From NCBI GenBank assembly GCA_964344765.1, contig CAYFOM010000055.1:1-22299 (forward strand): a stretch of DNA of 22,299 nucleotides. The letters are read 5' to 3'. Below are positions 1 through 8,440 of the stretch, piece after piece. The stretch is from JACNIZ01 sp964344765. Lineage in GTDB: Bacteria > Planctomycetota > UBA1135. A program made the position numbers and the translations under genes. How positions within the stretch are numbered: position 1 is the stretch's first letter; every line of letters starts with the position of its first letter. The notes beneath the pieces were generated by a model. That model worked only from the letters and a program-made list of their open reading frames with translations, was not told the DNA's origin and made no database searches.

Positions 1-73
1 CCGCACGAAAACAAAGTAAGGAGAGTAACAAGACAAGTGAGAATTAGTTTTGTGCTCATCTTTAAGCAAGTGG

Positions 74-682
74 TTAGTACTTGGCGCTCAGCTTAGGAAA
101 GAGTCTTCCCAATTCGCTTTCATCCCATGGTTCTCCAGTTGGTCCATCAAGGATTGAGGAGGGTGAGTAGGGCATTTCCAGTCCGGTCTTTTTCTCATAA
201 ACATCTAGAGCGATGTATGCGAGCCCCTCAAAGGTGGGGCCTTCCGATGGATCGATGGATAGGTGTAAGTCTGCCAAATCATCCGGGTTTGCCAAAGCCG
301 TTTCGTAGATGTCCTTGCCCTGCGAAACCAGCCAGCCGCGGAAGTAATCGAAGCTGTCATCGCCGCAGCCGCCGTTGATGACGTACGCAGCGCCCCAAAG
401 CTCCCAGCTATAGGATTCCCGAATAAGGCCGCTTAGCCACGAGTCGAATTCTTGAATGCGTTCGGTAGGAAGGGGTTCCAATTGTGCCCTCAAGCTTTGG
501 GCAAAAAGCCGCTGGCTGTTCCCACCTTCAGTTTTGGCCTTGTGAATGAACTCCCAAAACGATGCTTGGACTTCAGCATCCTGGTGGTTCGCAGAGGCGG
601 GTACGGGCTCATCCCGGCAACCGATAATCGTGAGCGAGGTGAATAGGGCAACCAGCCAGCCGCCGAGTTTTGTTTTTGCCAT
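74..682 (-). CDS. DUF4240 domain lipoprotein
   Basis: Predicted exported lipoprotein of 202 residues. A hydrophobic signal (residues 5-21) ends in a lipobox-like IIGC, with Cys22 as the lipidation site. Residues about 40-170 match what I recognise as DUF4240: FWEFI near the start, LSGLIRESYSWELWGAAY, then GCGDDSFDYFRGWLV and LADLH. Most DUF4240 proteins are small cytoplasmic proteins of unknown function, so an exported copy is slightly unusual. The ATG start is favoured because a -10-like TATAAC ends seven bases upstream, which suggests a leaderless transcript; there is no Shine-Dalgarno. It is divergent from the FG-GAP gene across 134 bases. The biochemical role is unknown. Confidence 0.8.
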   Translation of the reverse strand: MAKTKLGGWLVALFTSLTIIGCRDEPVPASANHQDAEVQASFWEFIHKAKTEGGNSQRLFAQSLRAQLEPLPTERIQEFDSWLSGLIRESYSWELWGAAYVINGGCGDDSFDYFRGWLVSQGKDIYETALANPDDLADLHLSIDPSEGPTFEGLAYIALDVYEKKTGLEMPYSPSSILDGPTGEPWDESELGRLFPKLSAKY

Positions 683-816
683 TGGCTTGTTATACAGACC
701 CGCATTGCATTCCGGATTCCTGGGCCAAACTCATGCGAATTACGAAGCTGCAATCGTGGCCGGAGCGAGGCTGCTAGAATCCAGGCGCCCCCGCTTTTCC
801 CCCAGATAGGCGGTTC
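683..816. promoter_or_regulatory. divergent promoter region of the DUF4240 and FG-GAP genes
   Basis: This 134-base spacer separates two divergent genes. On the minus strand, TATAAC (689-694) lies six bases before the ATG at 682, which predicts a transcript starting at the A of the start codon. On the plus strand, an extended -10, TGCTAGAAT (773-780 with its TG), ends 37 bases before the ATG at 817, which predicts a leader of about 30 bases. No good -35 box is visible for either. Assignments are by eye. Confidence 0.4.
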
Positions 817-1332
817 ATGAAACCCTCGCGCCCCAATGGCTGCGCCAGCAATTGCCCCTCGAGCTGGTCGCGGTTCCGCACAGGCATTTTTGGCCTGTTC
901 CCCGTCGCTGCCCTAGCCGCACCTGCAATGTCTCAGGTGGCGGGCGGCGGATTTGACAAGCGCCACGCATGGTATGGGGTTGCTGGTGGCGATTTGATGG
1001 GCCATGCCGTTGCTGGTTTGGGCGATATTGATGGCGACGGTTGGAACGATGTCATCCTTGGAATCCCTGGCGCGGATGGACCAAGCGGGCCGCTCAGCCC
1101 CAATTACGGCAAGGCGCAGGTTCGTTCCGGCCGCACCGGCGGGCTGATTTACCAATACAGCGGCAGCGCAAACTTCGACAAGGTCGGAACCGGTGTCTGC
1201 GATATGGGCGACGCCAACCCCTACATCGGCATGAGCTTTTCATTCAGCTGTTTGTACTGGGAACAGCCGACCCTCGGCGACACCATCTTCCGCGGTTTTG
1301 CGCGTCCGGCGACGATTCAGGTGGTTCCTTAG
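817..1332 (+). CDS. short secreted FG-GAP repeat protein, possibly internally deleted
   Basis: A 171-residue exported protein. An N-terminal signal peptide (basic start, hydrophobic FGLFPVAALAAPAMS, likely cleavage near residue 40) is followed by a clear FG-GAP/integrin-type propeller repeat with the calcium-loop signature GLGDIDGDGWNDVILGIPGA. A second repeat begins (YQYSGSANFDKVGTGVCDMGD), but where the next DxDGD loop is expected the sequence switches to an unrelated tail rich in aromatic residues. Planctomycete FG-GAP proteins normally carry five to seven repeats over several hundred residues. This one may therefore be an internal-deletion remnant that still reads through, or a genuinely short member. 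Its stop codon overlaps the convergent DoxX-like gene by four bases. Confidence 0.6.
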   Translation: MKPSRPNGCASNCPSSWSRFRTGIFGLFPVAALAAPAMSQVAGGGFDKRHAWYGVAGGDLMGHAVAGLGDIDGDGWNDVILGIPGADGPSGPLSPNYGKAQVRSGRTGGLIYQYSGSANFDKVGTGVCDMGDANPYIGMSFSFSCLYWEQPTLGDTIFRGFARPATIQVVP

Positions 1333-1727
1333 CGCCGAGCAATCAACGGCAATTCGCGGCGGCGGATCCACGTCACCAGTGTGGATGCGACGAAGGCTGC
1401 AACCGCCATCTTGAACAGCGAGCCGCCGTCGTCGTTGAAGACGATTCCGAGTATCGTCAGGTGCGAGAAGATGGCGCCGGTCATTAGGCCGAGCGCCATC
1501 AATCCCCCAAAAGCCGCAGTGCGCGGCACGATTAACAAAATCGAAGCGATGACTTCGACGATTCCCAGCCCGATCCTCCCCCAAGGTTCGACGCCGAGTT
1601 CGGTGAATAGGTCGATGGATTCTTGCGCACCACTGAGTTTGAAGAAGGTGGTGCTGCCGATGATGCCGGCGGCAACCAGCTGGCCGCCCCAGCTCAGGCG
1701 CGTTTCGGTGGTGGAAAGCTTGCTCAT
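1329..1727 (-). CDS. DoxX-like integral membrane protein
   Basis: A 132-residue protein with four hydrophobic segments (about residues 14-30, 53-68, 70-95 and 105-121) and a basic cytoplasmic tail, as in the DoxX / DoxX-like family. The region around RIGLGIVEVIASILLIVPRT and the GAIFSHLTILG helix support this. Family members have loosely defined roles in redox or thiol stress, and no substrate can be inferred. The ATG at 1727 is chosen over an upstream TTG at 1766 because AAGG lies about five bases before it and the extra 13 residues are hydrophilic and not family-like. The 3' end overlaps the FG-GAP gene tail to tail. Confidence 0.75.
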   Translation of the reverse strand: MSKLSTTETRLSWGGQLVAAGIIGSTTFFKLSGAQESIDLFTELGVEPWGRIGLGIVEVIASILLIVPRTAAFGGLMALGLMTGAIFSHLTILGIVFNDDGGSLFKMAVAAFVASTLVTWIRRRELPLIARR

Positions 1728-1800
1728 GTTGCCTTGGGATTCGGCGTGATCGCGCCCCTGTGACAAGAATCTGCAGATTTTTTCGCAGCCCGCACGACCC

Positions 1801-1815
1801 TGCTATTCTGGCGCC
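1801..1815 (+). promoter_or_regulatory. extended -10 promoter for a leaderless DUF1080 transcript
   Basis: TGCTATTCT (TGnTANNNT) at 1801-1809 is followed by six bases and the ATG at 1816, so the predicted transcription start coincides with the start codon. There is no Shine-Dalgarno and no convincing -35 box. A T-rich stretch (about 1778-1783) lies upstream. Confidence 0.45.
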
Positions 1816-2568
1816 ATGTCCCTCCTCCAGCGTTTCGCCGTAATTCTGTTGCTGCCCCTGCTGTCCGCGTGCTCTTCCGAAGCCTCGCCGGACGCCGCCG
1901 AAACCGATCCCGCCGCTGGACAAAGCACCGAAAATGGCGCCGAAACCGGCAATGAGTCAGAAACCGGGGAAGAAGGCACAGGCAACGACGAAGCCGAGGA
2001 GAAGGTAGCCGAACCTCAATGGGAAACCTGGTTCGCCGAAGGCACTCGCGACGATTGGTACCAAACCGGAAACGCCAATTTCCAAATCAACGATGGCACT
2101 TTGACCGGCAGCGCGCGCAATTTGCCGCGCAACAGCTTTTTCGCTACGCGGAAGTTCTACGGTGATTTTGAATTAGAAGTCGAGGTCAAAATCGCACCGG
2201 GAGGGAACTCCGGAATTCAAGTCCGCTCCGAACTCGACGAATCCGCCGACCGCATCATCGGCTATCAAATTGAAATCGACACGTCGGAACGCGCTTGGTC
2301 GGGCGGGCTATTCGAAGAAGGCAAACGCGGTTGGCTGAACGATCTGAAGGACAACGAAGCCGGACGCGCCGCGTTCAAGAATGGTGAGTGGAACCACTAC
2401 CGCATCGTTTGCAAAGGCGACCACATTCAATCCTGGGTCAACGGCGTGCAGTGCGCCGACCACCACGATGACGCCGCCGCCGAGGGACGCGTAGCCTTTC
2501 AAGTGCACGGCGGGAAATCCGCTGACGTGGAATGGCGCAACGCTCGCATTCGCGAGATTAAGAACTAG
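1816..2568 (+). CDS. DUF1080 (3-keto-disaccharide hydrolase-like) lipoprotein
   Basis: A 250-residue lipoprotein. The signal peptide ends at the lipobox LSAC (Cys19), followed by a low-complexity acidic Glu/Thr/Gly/Asn linker to about residue 65 that would extend the domain from the membrane. Residues about 68-248 form a DUF1080 fold (concanavalin-like jelly roll): FYGDFELEVEVKI, GGNSGIQVRSE, YQIEIDTS, GEWNHYRIVCKGDHIQSWVNG and GRVAFQVHGG. DUF1080 proteins are abundant in planctomycetes; some hydrolyse 3-ketoglycosides, and others may only bind glycans. The catalytic role of this copy is not established. The gene is convergent with the 844-residue dehydrogenase gene across 27 bases. Confidence 0.88.
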   Translation: MSLLQRFAVILLLPLLSACSSEASPDAAETDPAAGQSTENGAETGNESETGEEGTGNDEAEEKVAEPQWETWFAEGTRDDWYQTGNANFQINDGTLTGSARNLPRNSFFATRKFYGDFELEVEVKIAPGGNSGIQVRSELDESADRIIGYQIEIDTSERAWSGGLFEEGKRGWLNDLKDNEAGRAAFKNGEWNHYRIVCKGDHIQSWVNGVQCADHHDDAAAEGRVAFQVHGGKSADVEWRNARIREIKN

Positions 2569-2595
2569 CGCTTAGCCCAAATTCGCCTGCCATGC

Positions 2596-5130
2596 TCAGC
2601 GCTGCCCGGCGACTTGATCGGGCTTCACCAATCGCGTCTTCTTCGACCATTGCGCGAGGATGAAGTTCAGCACGTCGGCAACTTCTTGATTGCTGAGGTG
2701 CGGCCATCCCGGCATCACTAAATTCCATTCCTCACCGTTGACGGTGATCGGACCGCTCAGCCCTTGCACGGTGATTTTTGCCAATTCGGCGACCGGTTTT
2801 TCCAGCCATTCCGAGTCTACAAACGGCGGCGCTAGTCCAGCCAAGCCCTTACCGTCGATCTGGTGGCAGGCAGCGCAAGTCGTCGCATAAAGCTGTTTGC
2901 CGCGCGCGATCGAGGCTTGATGGGGGGCGGGTAGCTCTTCAATCGCCATCGATTCGGGCAACGCGCCAAGCACCAAAACACCGGCAATTTTGTCGGCTAG
3001 TTTTGCGATTGCCACATCCTCGGAAGTCGCCAACGAACGCAAACTGTATGGCTCGGGCGCCACAAAACGATAACGCGTATTGCCCTTCTTATTCGGCAGT
3101 CCAGCAGCCATGCCGTTGAGGACCGCCAACTTCATCCAGCGCTGCGGCAAACGACCGACGCGTTCCCAAGTTTGATCCATCACGCCCAAGTCGGCGCCGC
3201 GGGCAATGCATTTGCCGATGCTTTCAAACAACGCGCGATGGGAATTGCTTTCGATCAGCAAGCGCGAATCACGGCTAGCGCGATTCAGAAGTAAGTGCTC
3301 GCGGTTGTGCAGTCCGCTCAAAACCGCAGTGCGCAGAATTCCATCTTCGGGATGGGCCGCAACCAGCTCTTTCATCAGCAGCACCGCATCGGGGTTGTTG
3401 CACTCGCCCAAGCTATACGCGAGTTGCCAGCGCACCTCGGCATGCGGCGTGGAAACCAACGACTGATACGCCGACCAAATCGGAGCTTGGTCGCTGAATG
3501 CCTCACTTAAACGCAGCCATGTCGCGATCAACTTAGGTTGCGTTTCACTGCCAAGCTGCTGGGCGACGTAACCGGCATCCAGCGCATTCATCCCTTCCAA
3601 AGCCCACGCCGCGTGCATGCGGCCGTAAACGCGCACGTCCAAATCGGCAACCATGGTTGCCGGGCGCGAGGGATCGGGTTGCGCACCGGCGGCGAAGGCG
3701 CGCAGCTGATCGACCTCGACCTTGGTCGCTCCGTTGACCAACAGGCGTTGTTGGGTGCGGCGCGTCCAGAAGTTCGGACTATTCAAATTGTCTTGCCACG
3801 GCGCTTGATCGCCCGGAGCAAAAACGTCGGCACCGGCTTGAGAGGTTCGCGCCGGCGCATCCTCGCGCACCACGCGCCAAATGCGTCCCAAACCGGTGTG
3901 TTTGTCCAGGCCGCGCTCTTCAATCTGGCGACGAAGAAAGCTGGTCATAAACACACGGTGCTGCAAAATGCCGCGGTACAAATCGACGATATACAGCGCG
4001 CCATCCGGGCCATTCGCCAGATTCACCGGACGAAAACGCTCATCGGTGCTGCACAGAAAGTCCTGCTGAATCGCGTCGTAAGCGTTCAAGCCTTTTTGCA
4101 TTCCGTCGGCTTCTTGGATATCCAAATGCCGCACCAAATTCGCCGCCGGTTCGCAAACAAACACATCGTTGACGTCACCCGCGCCTAGCAAATCACCGGT
4201 GAAGTAAGCCGGTCCACATGCCGAGGTGTAATTCGCCAACTTGCCCTCGTCGGTCAACGTGACATTTTTATAGCCGCGGTTCACGCCAGTATTCAGGCGG
4301 ATCGGCCACACCTTAGTTTGTTGGGTCAAGCGCGCGTTGGATCCATGCGCGCGACCCAAATTCGGATTGCGTAACAAATAGTGAGTGGGCACCCGATCGG
4401 CATGCACCGGCGTCGAGTTGTAGTCGTAACAACGCCGACCCCATAGGTCTTGATTCATGCCCCACTGACCGGTGCGCGGCACTTTACCGATTTGCCATTC
4501 GCCATCCACCAAACGATAGCGCTTATCGTGATTGCAAAGGTAAATCCAATTATCCACGCCGTAGGTCATCGCGTTCGGCGCGTGCTCCGGGTTGCTCAAG
4601 CCGGCATCAAAACCCTTATCGTCGACCACAGTCTTGGTCTCGCCGATGCCGTCGCCGTTCAAATCCTGCACGTACAACAACTGCGGCGGCGTCAGCACCA
4701 ACACGCCATCACCGACGAAGCAAATCGAGCGCGGCAGCACCAAGTTCTGCATGAACTCATCGCGCTGGTCATAAACGCCGTCGCCATCGCGATCGCTCAA
4801 CACCGCGATCGAACACTTCGGCGCCAGCTCATCGGTGCCGTCGGCGTCGAGCATCAGCTGCGACATTTCGACCACCCACATGCGGCCGTATTCATCAAAG
4901 GCAATGTCGACCGGATCATGAATCAGCGGTTCCGACGCCACGCATTCAATGCGGTAACCCGGCTGAACCACAAAACTCGCCAGGGCCTCATCCACACTCA
5001 ACGCCGGCGCCGGTGGCACGTCGAAATTCTTGTCGACGGCGGGCTGCTCCTCACCCTTTTTGTCGCCGGCTTGAGCGGGCAGACTGGGGGCGAGGGCAAG
5101 GAGTATGCAGACGGGGATCGCGAGACGCAT
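2596..5130 (-). CDS. PVC-type propeller dehydrogenase with C-terminal cytochrome c
   Basis: An 844-residue exported protein. The signal peptide is at 1-22 (cleavage near PAQA). Residues about 45-420 form a six-bladed propeller of the soluble glucose dehydrogenase / membrane-bound dehydrogenase type common in the PVC superphylum (MWVVEMSQ, DRDGDGVYD, NGPDGALYIVDLYRG, IWRVV). About 450-690 is a helical HEAT-like region. About 740-830 is a c-type cytochrome domain with haem motif CAACH (752-756) and likely axial Met806 in LVMPGW. It probably oxidises an extracytoplasmic sugar-derived substrate and passes electrons to its own haem; substrate and cofactor are not deducible. It is last in the minus-strand run, 21 bases after the BNR_4 gene. 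The start lacks a Shine-Dalgarno. Confidence 0.88.
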   Translation of the reverse strand: MRLAIPVCILLALAPSLPAQAGDKKGEEQPAVDKNFDVPPAPALSVDEALASFVVQPGYRIECVASEPLIHDPVDIAFDEYGRMWVVEMSQLMLDADGTDELAPKCSIAVLSDRDGDGVYDQRDEFMQNLVLPRSICFVGDGVLVLTPPQLLYVQDLNGDGIGETKTVVDDKGFDAGLSNPEHAPNAMTYGVDNWIYLCNHDKRYRLVDGEWQIGKVPRTGQWGMNQDLWGRRCYDYNSTPVHADRVPTHYLLRNPNLGRAHGSNARLTQQTKVWPIRLNTGVNRGYKNVTLTDEGKLANYTSACGPAYFTGDLLGAGDVNDVFVCEPAANLVRHLDIQEADGMQKGLNAYDAIQQDFLCSTDERFRPVNLANGPDGALYIVDLYRGILQHRVFMTSFLRRQIEERGLDKHTGLGRIWRVVREDAPARTSQAGADVFAPGDQAPWQDNLNSPNFWTRRTQQRLLVNGATKVEVDQLRAFAAGAQPDPSRPATMVADLDVRVYGRMHAAWALEGMNALDAGYVAQQLGSETQPKLIATWLRLSEAFSDQAPIWSAYQSLVSTPHAEVRWQLAYSLGECNNPDAVLLMKELVAAHPEDGILRTAVLSGLHNREHLLLNRASRDSRLLIESNSHRALFESIGKCIARGADLGVMDQTWERVGRLPQRWMKLAVLNGMAAGLPNKKGNTRYRFVAPEPYSLRSLATSEDVAIAKLADKIAGVLVLGALPESMAIEELPAPHQASIARGKQLYATTCAACHQIDGKGLAGLAPPFVDSEWLEKPVAELAKITVQGLSGPITVNGEEWNLVMPGWPHLSNQEVADVLNFILAQWSKKTRLVKPDQVAGQR

Positions 5131-5151
5131 GGTGGCTGGCTGGAGGTCCGA

Positions 5152-6510
5152 CTATGGTACGCGGCGCAGCTTGTGCAATGTCAAAACACTTGGAGCGGGC
5201 AGCGGCGGTTGGCGCGGGCGGTCGCGATTGCTGCCTAGGGTCTCCCATTGAAGCATGTAGTGCACGCCATCTTCACCGGAGTCGCCGAGGTCGGCGGCGC
5301 GGCGGATGCTCAGGCCGGGGAAGTCTCCTTGCAAGCGGTTGAGCGCCGCTGGGTAGGTCGGCGTGACCGAAATCTTCTTTTGCAACGGCTTCAAGCTTTC
5401 TTCATCAATCACCAGCCGCCCGCGGCCATAGTCCTTGTGGCGGTAGGTCATCGTTAGCACGCCGGGCTCGGCGCGAATCAATCCGGTAATGCGAATGCCG
5501 ATGAAACCCAATGATCCATAACCGCTGAACGGCACCGGTTTTTCCCAATCGGTCACCACGCGGCGTACCCATTTGCCGTCCTCGGCACGGGCGACATAGA
5601 CCTGCATGTTGCCGGCGTCGTCGGATTTGTGATAGCTGATGAGCGGTCGGTCTTTGGAGCCGAAGATCAATTTTTGACAACCGTTGATGATGCCGCCTCC
5701 GCTGGGGATGGGATCGACAATCAACTTTTCTTGCTCCAAGGTAAGCGGTAGCGTGACCGCGGATCCATCGACGGCAACCCAATTCACCAAGTCGCGACTG
5801 CGCGCATAACTCAGGTTGTGATTGGTCGCGCAATCCGGCGTATCGCGCCACACCCAAACCAAGTGGAACCAGCCATCGGGTCCGCGGACCGCATCGAGCG
5901 GGTAAGCATTGCGTTTACCCTGGCCGTCCAGCAGCGGCTTATCCAGCAGGCGCGACCATTGATCGGCGGCGCTGTCGAACTGATTGACGATGCGCATGCC
6001 GTTGCCGGAGCCGCCATCGCGATAAGTGAACAGCAGCTTGCCTTGATGATTGCGCAGAAAGCGCGGGTAAGTCACCCGTTTCTCCCGTTCACCTGTCATC
6101 GACCGCTTCTTCAGAGTGCCAATGTCACCCCCGGTTTCGGTCACGAAGTAAACCAGCGGATCGCCGTGCATATTCCCAGTCACATGCAAACGGTCATCAT
6201 CATCCACCGCCATCGTGATGTAGTTGTGCGAATCCCAACCAATCTTCGACGGCAGCACCTGATAAGTCCAAGTCTTCTCACCCAACAACCGCGACGCCAC
6301 CGTCATCCGCCGCTCTTCATCGAAAAACCCGACGTACTGCTGTGCACCATGCGTCAACAACGCAAACCGAACCGGAAATCCCGCCGGCACTTTGCCGACT
6401 GCAATCGATTCAACTACCTCGTGTTGCGATTGTCCAATTTGGAGCAGCGAAGGTTCTGGTTGCGTCAAGCCACAGAAGCCGACCAACGCAAACAGTGAAC
6501 TGATCAACAT
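5152..6510 (-). CDS. secreted BNR_4 propeller protein
   Basis: A 452-residue protein with a short N-terminal hydrophobic signal (LISSLFALVGFCGL). The body matches the BNR_4 family, a seven-bladed propeller: GWDSHNYITMAVDDDDRLHV, GNMHGDPLVYF, FTYRDGGSGNG, YPLDAVRGPDGWFHLVW, WRDTPDCATNHNLSYARS and, near the end, LTMTYRHKDYGRG. Some propellers related to this family are polysaccharide lyases acting on sulfated or uronic polymers; many members are uncharacterised. The His and Arg residues in these blocks are conserved-looking and could be catalytic, but I cannot assign them. The start follows the upstream phosphoesterase stop by two bases, which suggests translational coupling. Confidence 0.82.
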   Translation of the reverse strand: MLISSLFALVGFCGLTQPEPSLLQIGQSQHEVVESIAVGKVPAGFPVRFALLTHGAQQYVGFFDEERRMTVASRLLGEKTWTYQVLPSKIGWDSHNYITMAVDDDDRLHVTGNMHGDPLVYFVTETGGDIGTLKKRSMTGEREKRVTYPRFLRNHQGKLLFTYRDGGSGNGMRIVNQFDSAADQWSRLLDKPLLDGQGKRNAYPLDAVRGPDGWFHLVWVWRDTPDCATNHNLSYARSRDLVNWVAVDGSAVTLPLTLEQEKLIVDPIPSGGGIINGCQKLIFGSKDRPLISYHKSDDAGNMQVYVARAEDGKWVRRVVTDWEKPVPFSGYGSLGFIGIRITGLIRAEPGVLTMTYRHKDYGRGRLVIDEESLKPLQKKISVTPTYPAALNRLQGDFPGLSIRRAADLGDSGEDGVHYMLQWETLGSNRDRPRQPPLPAPSVLTLHKLRRVP

Positions 6511-6512
6511 GG

Positions 6513-8432
6513 CTACTTCAACTTAACCGGATGCACACCACCCGGCGCGGCGTTGTACAGCCACGGACCGATGAGTGGATCCATGTTGAGCAACAACAAG
6601 GTTTGCGCGTCGGCGGTGGGGCGGCGTTCGGGGGCGAAGTCGGCGTTGTAGCGGGCGCCGGTAGATAGGCGAACCGCGTCGAGGTGGCCGTGCAAGCCAT
6701 CCACCGCAACTCCACGACTATTGACGTCGGCGCCGATGATGAATGGATGGTTGTTGGTCGTGCGTACACCGCTCGCCGGGGCCGACGCGACCTTTTTGCC
6801 GTCGATGTACAAGCGAACCTCACTACCGTCATAAACACCGGCGATGTGATGCCAGCGCTTGGTGTTCAGCGAACCTTCGGGCGCTTTGGCGGCACGGTAC
6901 TTGCCACCCAAATGCACGGTGAACTCCGCCACGCCATTGCTCATGAAAATGCCGTATTCGGAATTCTCGGTCTTCGCCAACAAACCCTGGCGCTTGACGA
7001 ACTTCTTCGCCCACACCCATCCTTCCAACGTGAACGGACCATCCGGCAACTGCAGGTCAGCCGCGGGAATCACGGCAACATCGGCAGCGCCGTTCAGGCT
7101 CATCCAATGCTCCTTCTCGGAAGCGGCGGGCGTCGGCAAATGCTTGGTGGTAACCGGCATCCACACATCGCGATCGGGCAGCGGCACGCGCACTCCTTCG
7201 CCCAAGTAGTCGGCTTGCATGCGCAAGGTCGGCAGCTGCAGCGCGCGGTCCAACGGCTCGGCCCAGCGATGCACCTGCATTTTGAACTCAGTCGTTTCGC
7301 CGGCAGCCAATTGGAAGTGATGATGATCCGGTGAAAACGACCAGCGCGGATCATTGGCGATGCCCGACAAGGTCACATCCAACGGCCGCGACGACGGATT
7401 CGTCAATGACACCGACAACTCGCCGTCGCAACCCATTTGCGGACCCAGCTCCAACAAACCCGATACCTTCGGACGCATGTTGTCGGCCAAGTTGCGGCAT
7501 TCGCGACTGACTTCCACCGTCACCGCCCGCACGTCATCCACTTCACCCACCGGCAACGACGCAATCGAAATCTCGCCCTTGCGCACGGTGACTAAATCGA
7601 AATGGTGCAAAAAGCCAGCCTCCGGCATATCGCCAAAATTGCTGCCGCCGACGGTCGCCAGCGCGAAGTATTCAATGCCGTCTTGCTTACCCGAATACTT
7701 CATCTGGTGAATGTGACCGGCGAAAACTGCCTTCACATTGCCCGGCGCCGCCAAAGCCGCGTGCACCTTTTTCCAATCATCGCCGTACTTGCCGCCCAAC
7801 CAACGCGGGTGGTGCAGAAACACGAACACGTTTTCAGCATCCTTGGTCTGCTCAAGCGTCTGCTGCAACCAAGCAAACTGCTCCGGACTCATGCGCTGGC
7901 ATTCGGCCTTGTTGAAATTGCGCTCGCCAGTATCCGGGTTCGGCTCGTCGGTATACAACACGTAAAACCACGAGTTCTTATGCCGGAACGCATACCAAAG
8001 CGGTCCAAACACCTTCTCGTAATTACCCTCGTGCTCTTCCGCCGGTCGATCGGCGCCGCGCCAATAAACATCGTGATTGCCGGCGACCGGATACCACGGC
8101 ATATCCAACCCATCCATCACCGCTTTGAACTGCGCCGCCTGCACCATCCATTCCGGCGTGCGGTTGTAACCCTGAATCAAATCACCAACCGTCATCACCA
8201 AGTCGGGTCCGATGATGTTCACATCGCGCACCGCATCGGCCAGCACTTGAATGCCTTCCGGCGGCCCACCGGTGCGGTCGCCGAACACGGCAAAGCTGAA
8301 CGATTCGGCTTCGTCGGTCAGTTCAAGGGTGACCGGGCTCTCCCGGTCGGTCAGCAACCGCGGTAACTCGTGGTGCGGGTGGTGGGGCTGCGGTTGCTGA
8401 CAGAGGAGGAGGGGGAGAGCAGTCAGGAACAT
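6513..8432 (-). CDS. secreted calcineurin-like phosphoesterase with LamG-like domain
   Basis: A 639-residue protein with a short hydrophobic N terminus (MFLTALPLLL) consistent with export. Residues about 45-290 are a calcineurin-like metallophosphoesterase: FGDRTGG (Asp52, in place of the usual DxH), VGDLIQG (Asp84), AGNHD (119-121), LHHPRW (His207/208) and AGHIH (His240, His242). After a linker domain, residues about 440-610 form a concanavalin/LamG-type module (FTLEGWVWAKKF, GIFMSNGVAEFTVHL, WHHIAGVYDGSEVRLYIDGK) that usually binds glycans. A cell-surface or periplasmic phosphoesterase directed to a polysaccharide is the simplest reading. It lies 8 bases after the dynamin-like gene and 2 bases before the BNR_4 gene. 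Confidence 0.87.
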   Translation of the reverse strand: MFLTALPLLLCQQPQPHHPHHELPRLLTDRESPVTLELTDEAESFSFAVFGDRTGGPPEGIQVLADAVRDVNIIGPDLVMTVGDLIQGYNRTPEWMVQAAQFKAVMDGLDMPWYPVAGNHDVYWRGADRPAEEHEGNYEKVFGPLWYAFRHKNSWFYVLYTDEPNPDTGERNFNKAECQRMSPEQFAWLQQTLEQTKDAENVFVFLHHPRWLGGKYGDDWKKVHAALAAPGNVKAVFAGHIHQMKYSGKQDGIEYFALATVGGSNFGDMPEAGFLHHFDLVTVRKGEISIASLPVGEVDDVRAVTVEVSRECRNLADNMRPKVSGLLELGPQMGCDGELSVSLTNPSSRPLDVTLSGIANDPRWSFSPDHHHFQLAAGETTEFKMQVHRWAEPLDRALQLPTLRMQADYLGEGVRVPLPDRDVWMPVTTKHLPTPAASEKEHWMSLNGAADVAVIPAADLQLPDGPFTLEGWVWAKKFVKRQGLLAKTENSEYGIFMSNGVAEFTVHLGGKYRAAKAPEGSLNTKRWHHIAGVYDGSEVRLYIDGKKVASAPASGVRTTNNHPFIIGADVNSRGVAVDGLHGHLDAVRLSTGARYNADFAPERRPTADAQTLLLLNMDPLIGPWLYNAAPGGVHPVKLK

Positions 8433-8440
8433 TTACTTGC

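Noticed and set aside
1..73. AAGGAG-like site at the left edge as a ribosome site
   Set aside because: The only frame after it is about 19 codons from a GTG and has no recognisable product. This is more likely chance in a short AT-rich spacer.
2569..2595. Bidirectional terminator between the DUF1080 and dehydrogenase genes
   Set aside because: AGCGCT occurs at both ends of the region and could pair, but the loop is about 28 bases and no T-run follows.
3538..5238. Long plus-strand frames (216 and 262 codons) opposite the dehydrogenase gene
   Set aside because: They have no signal, domain or promoter, and the composition typical of antisense shadows. The minus strand encodes a clear propeller/cytochrome c protein.
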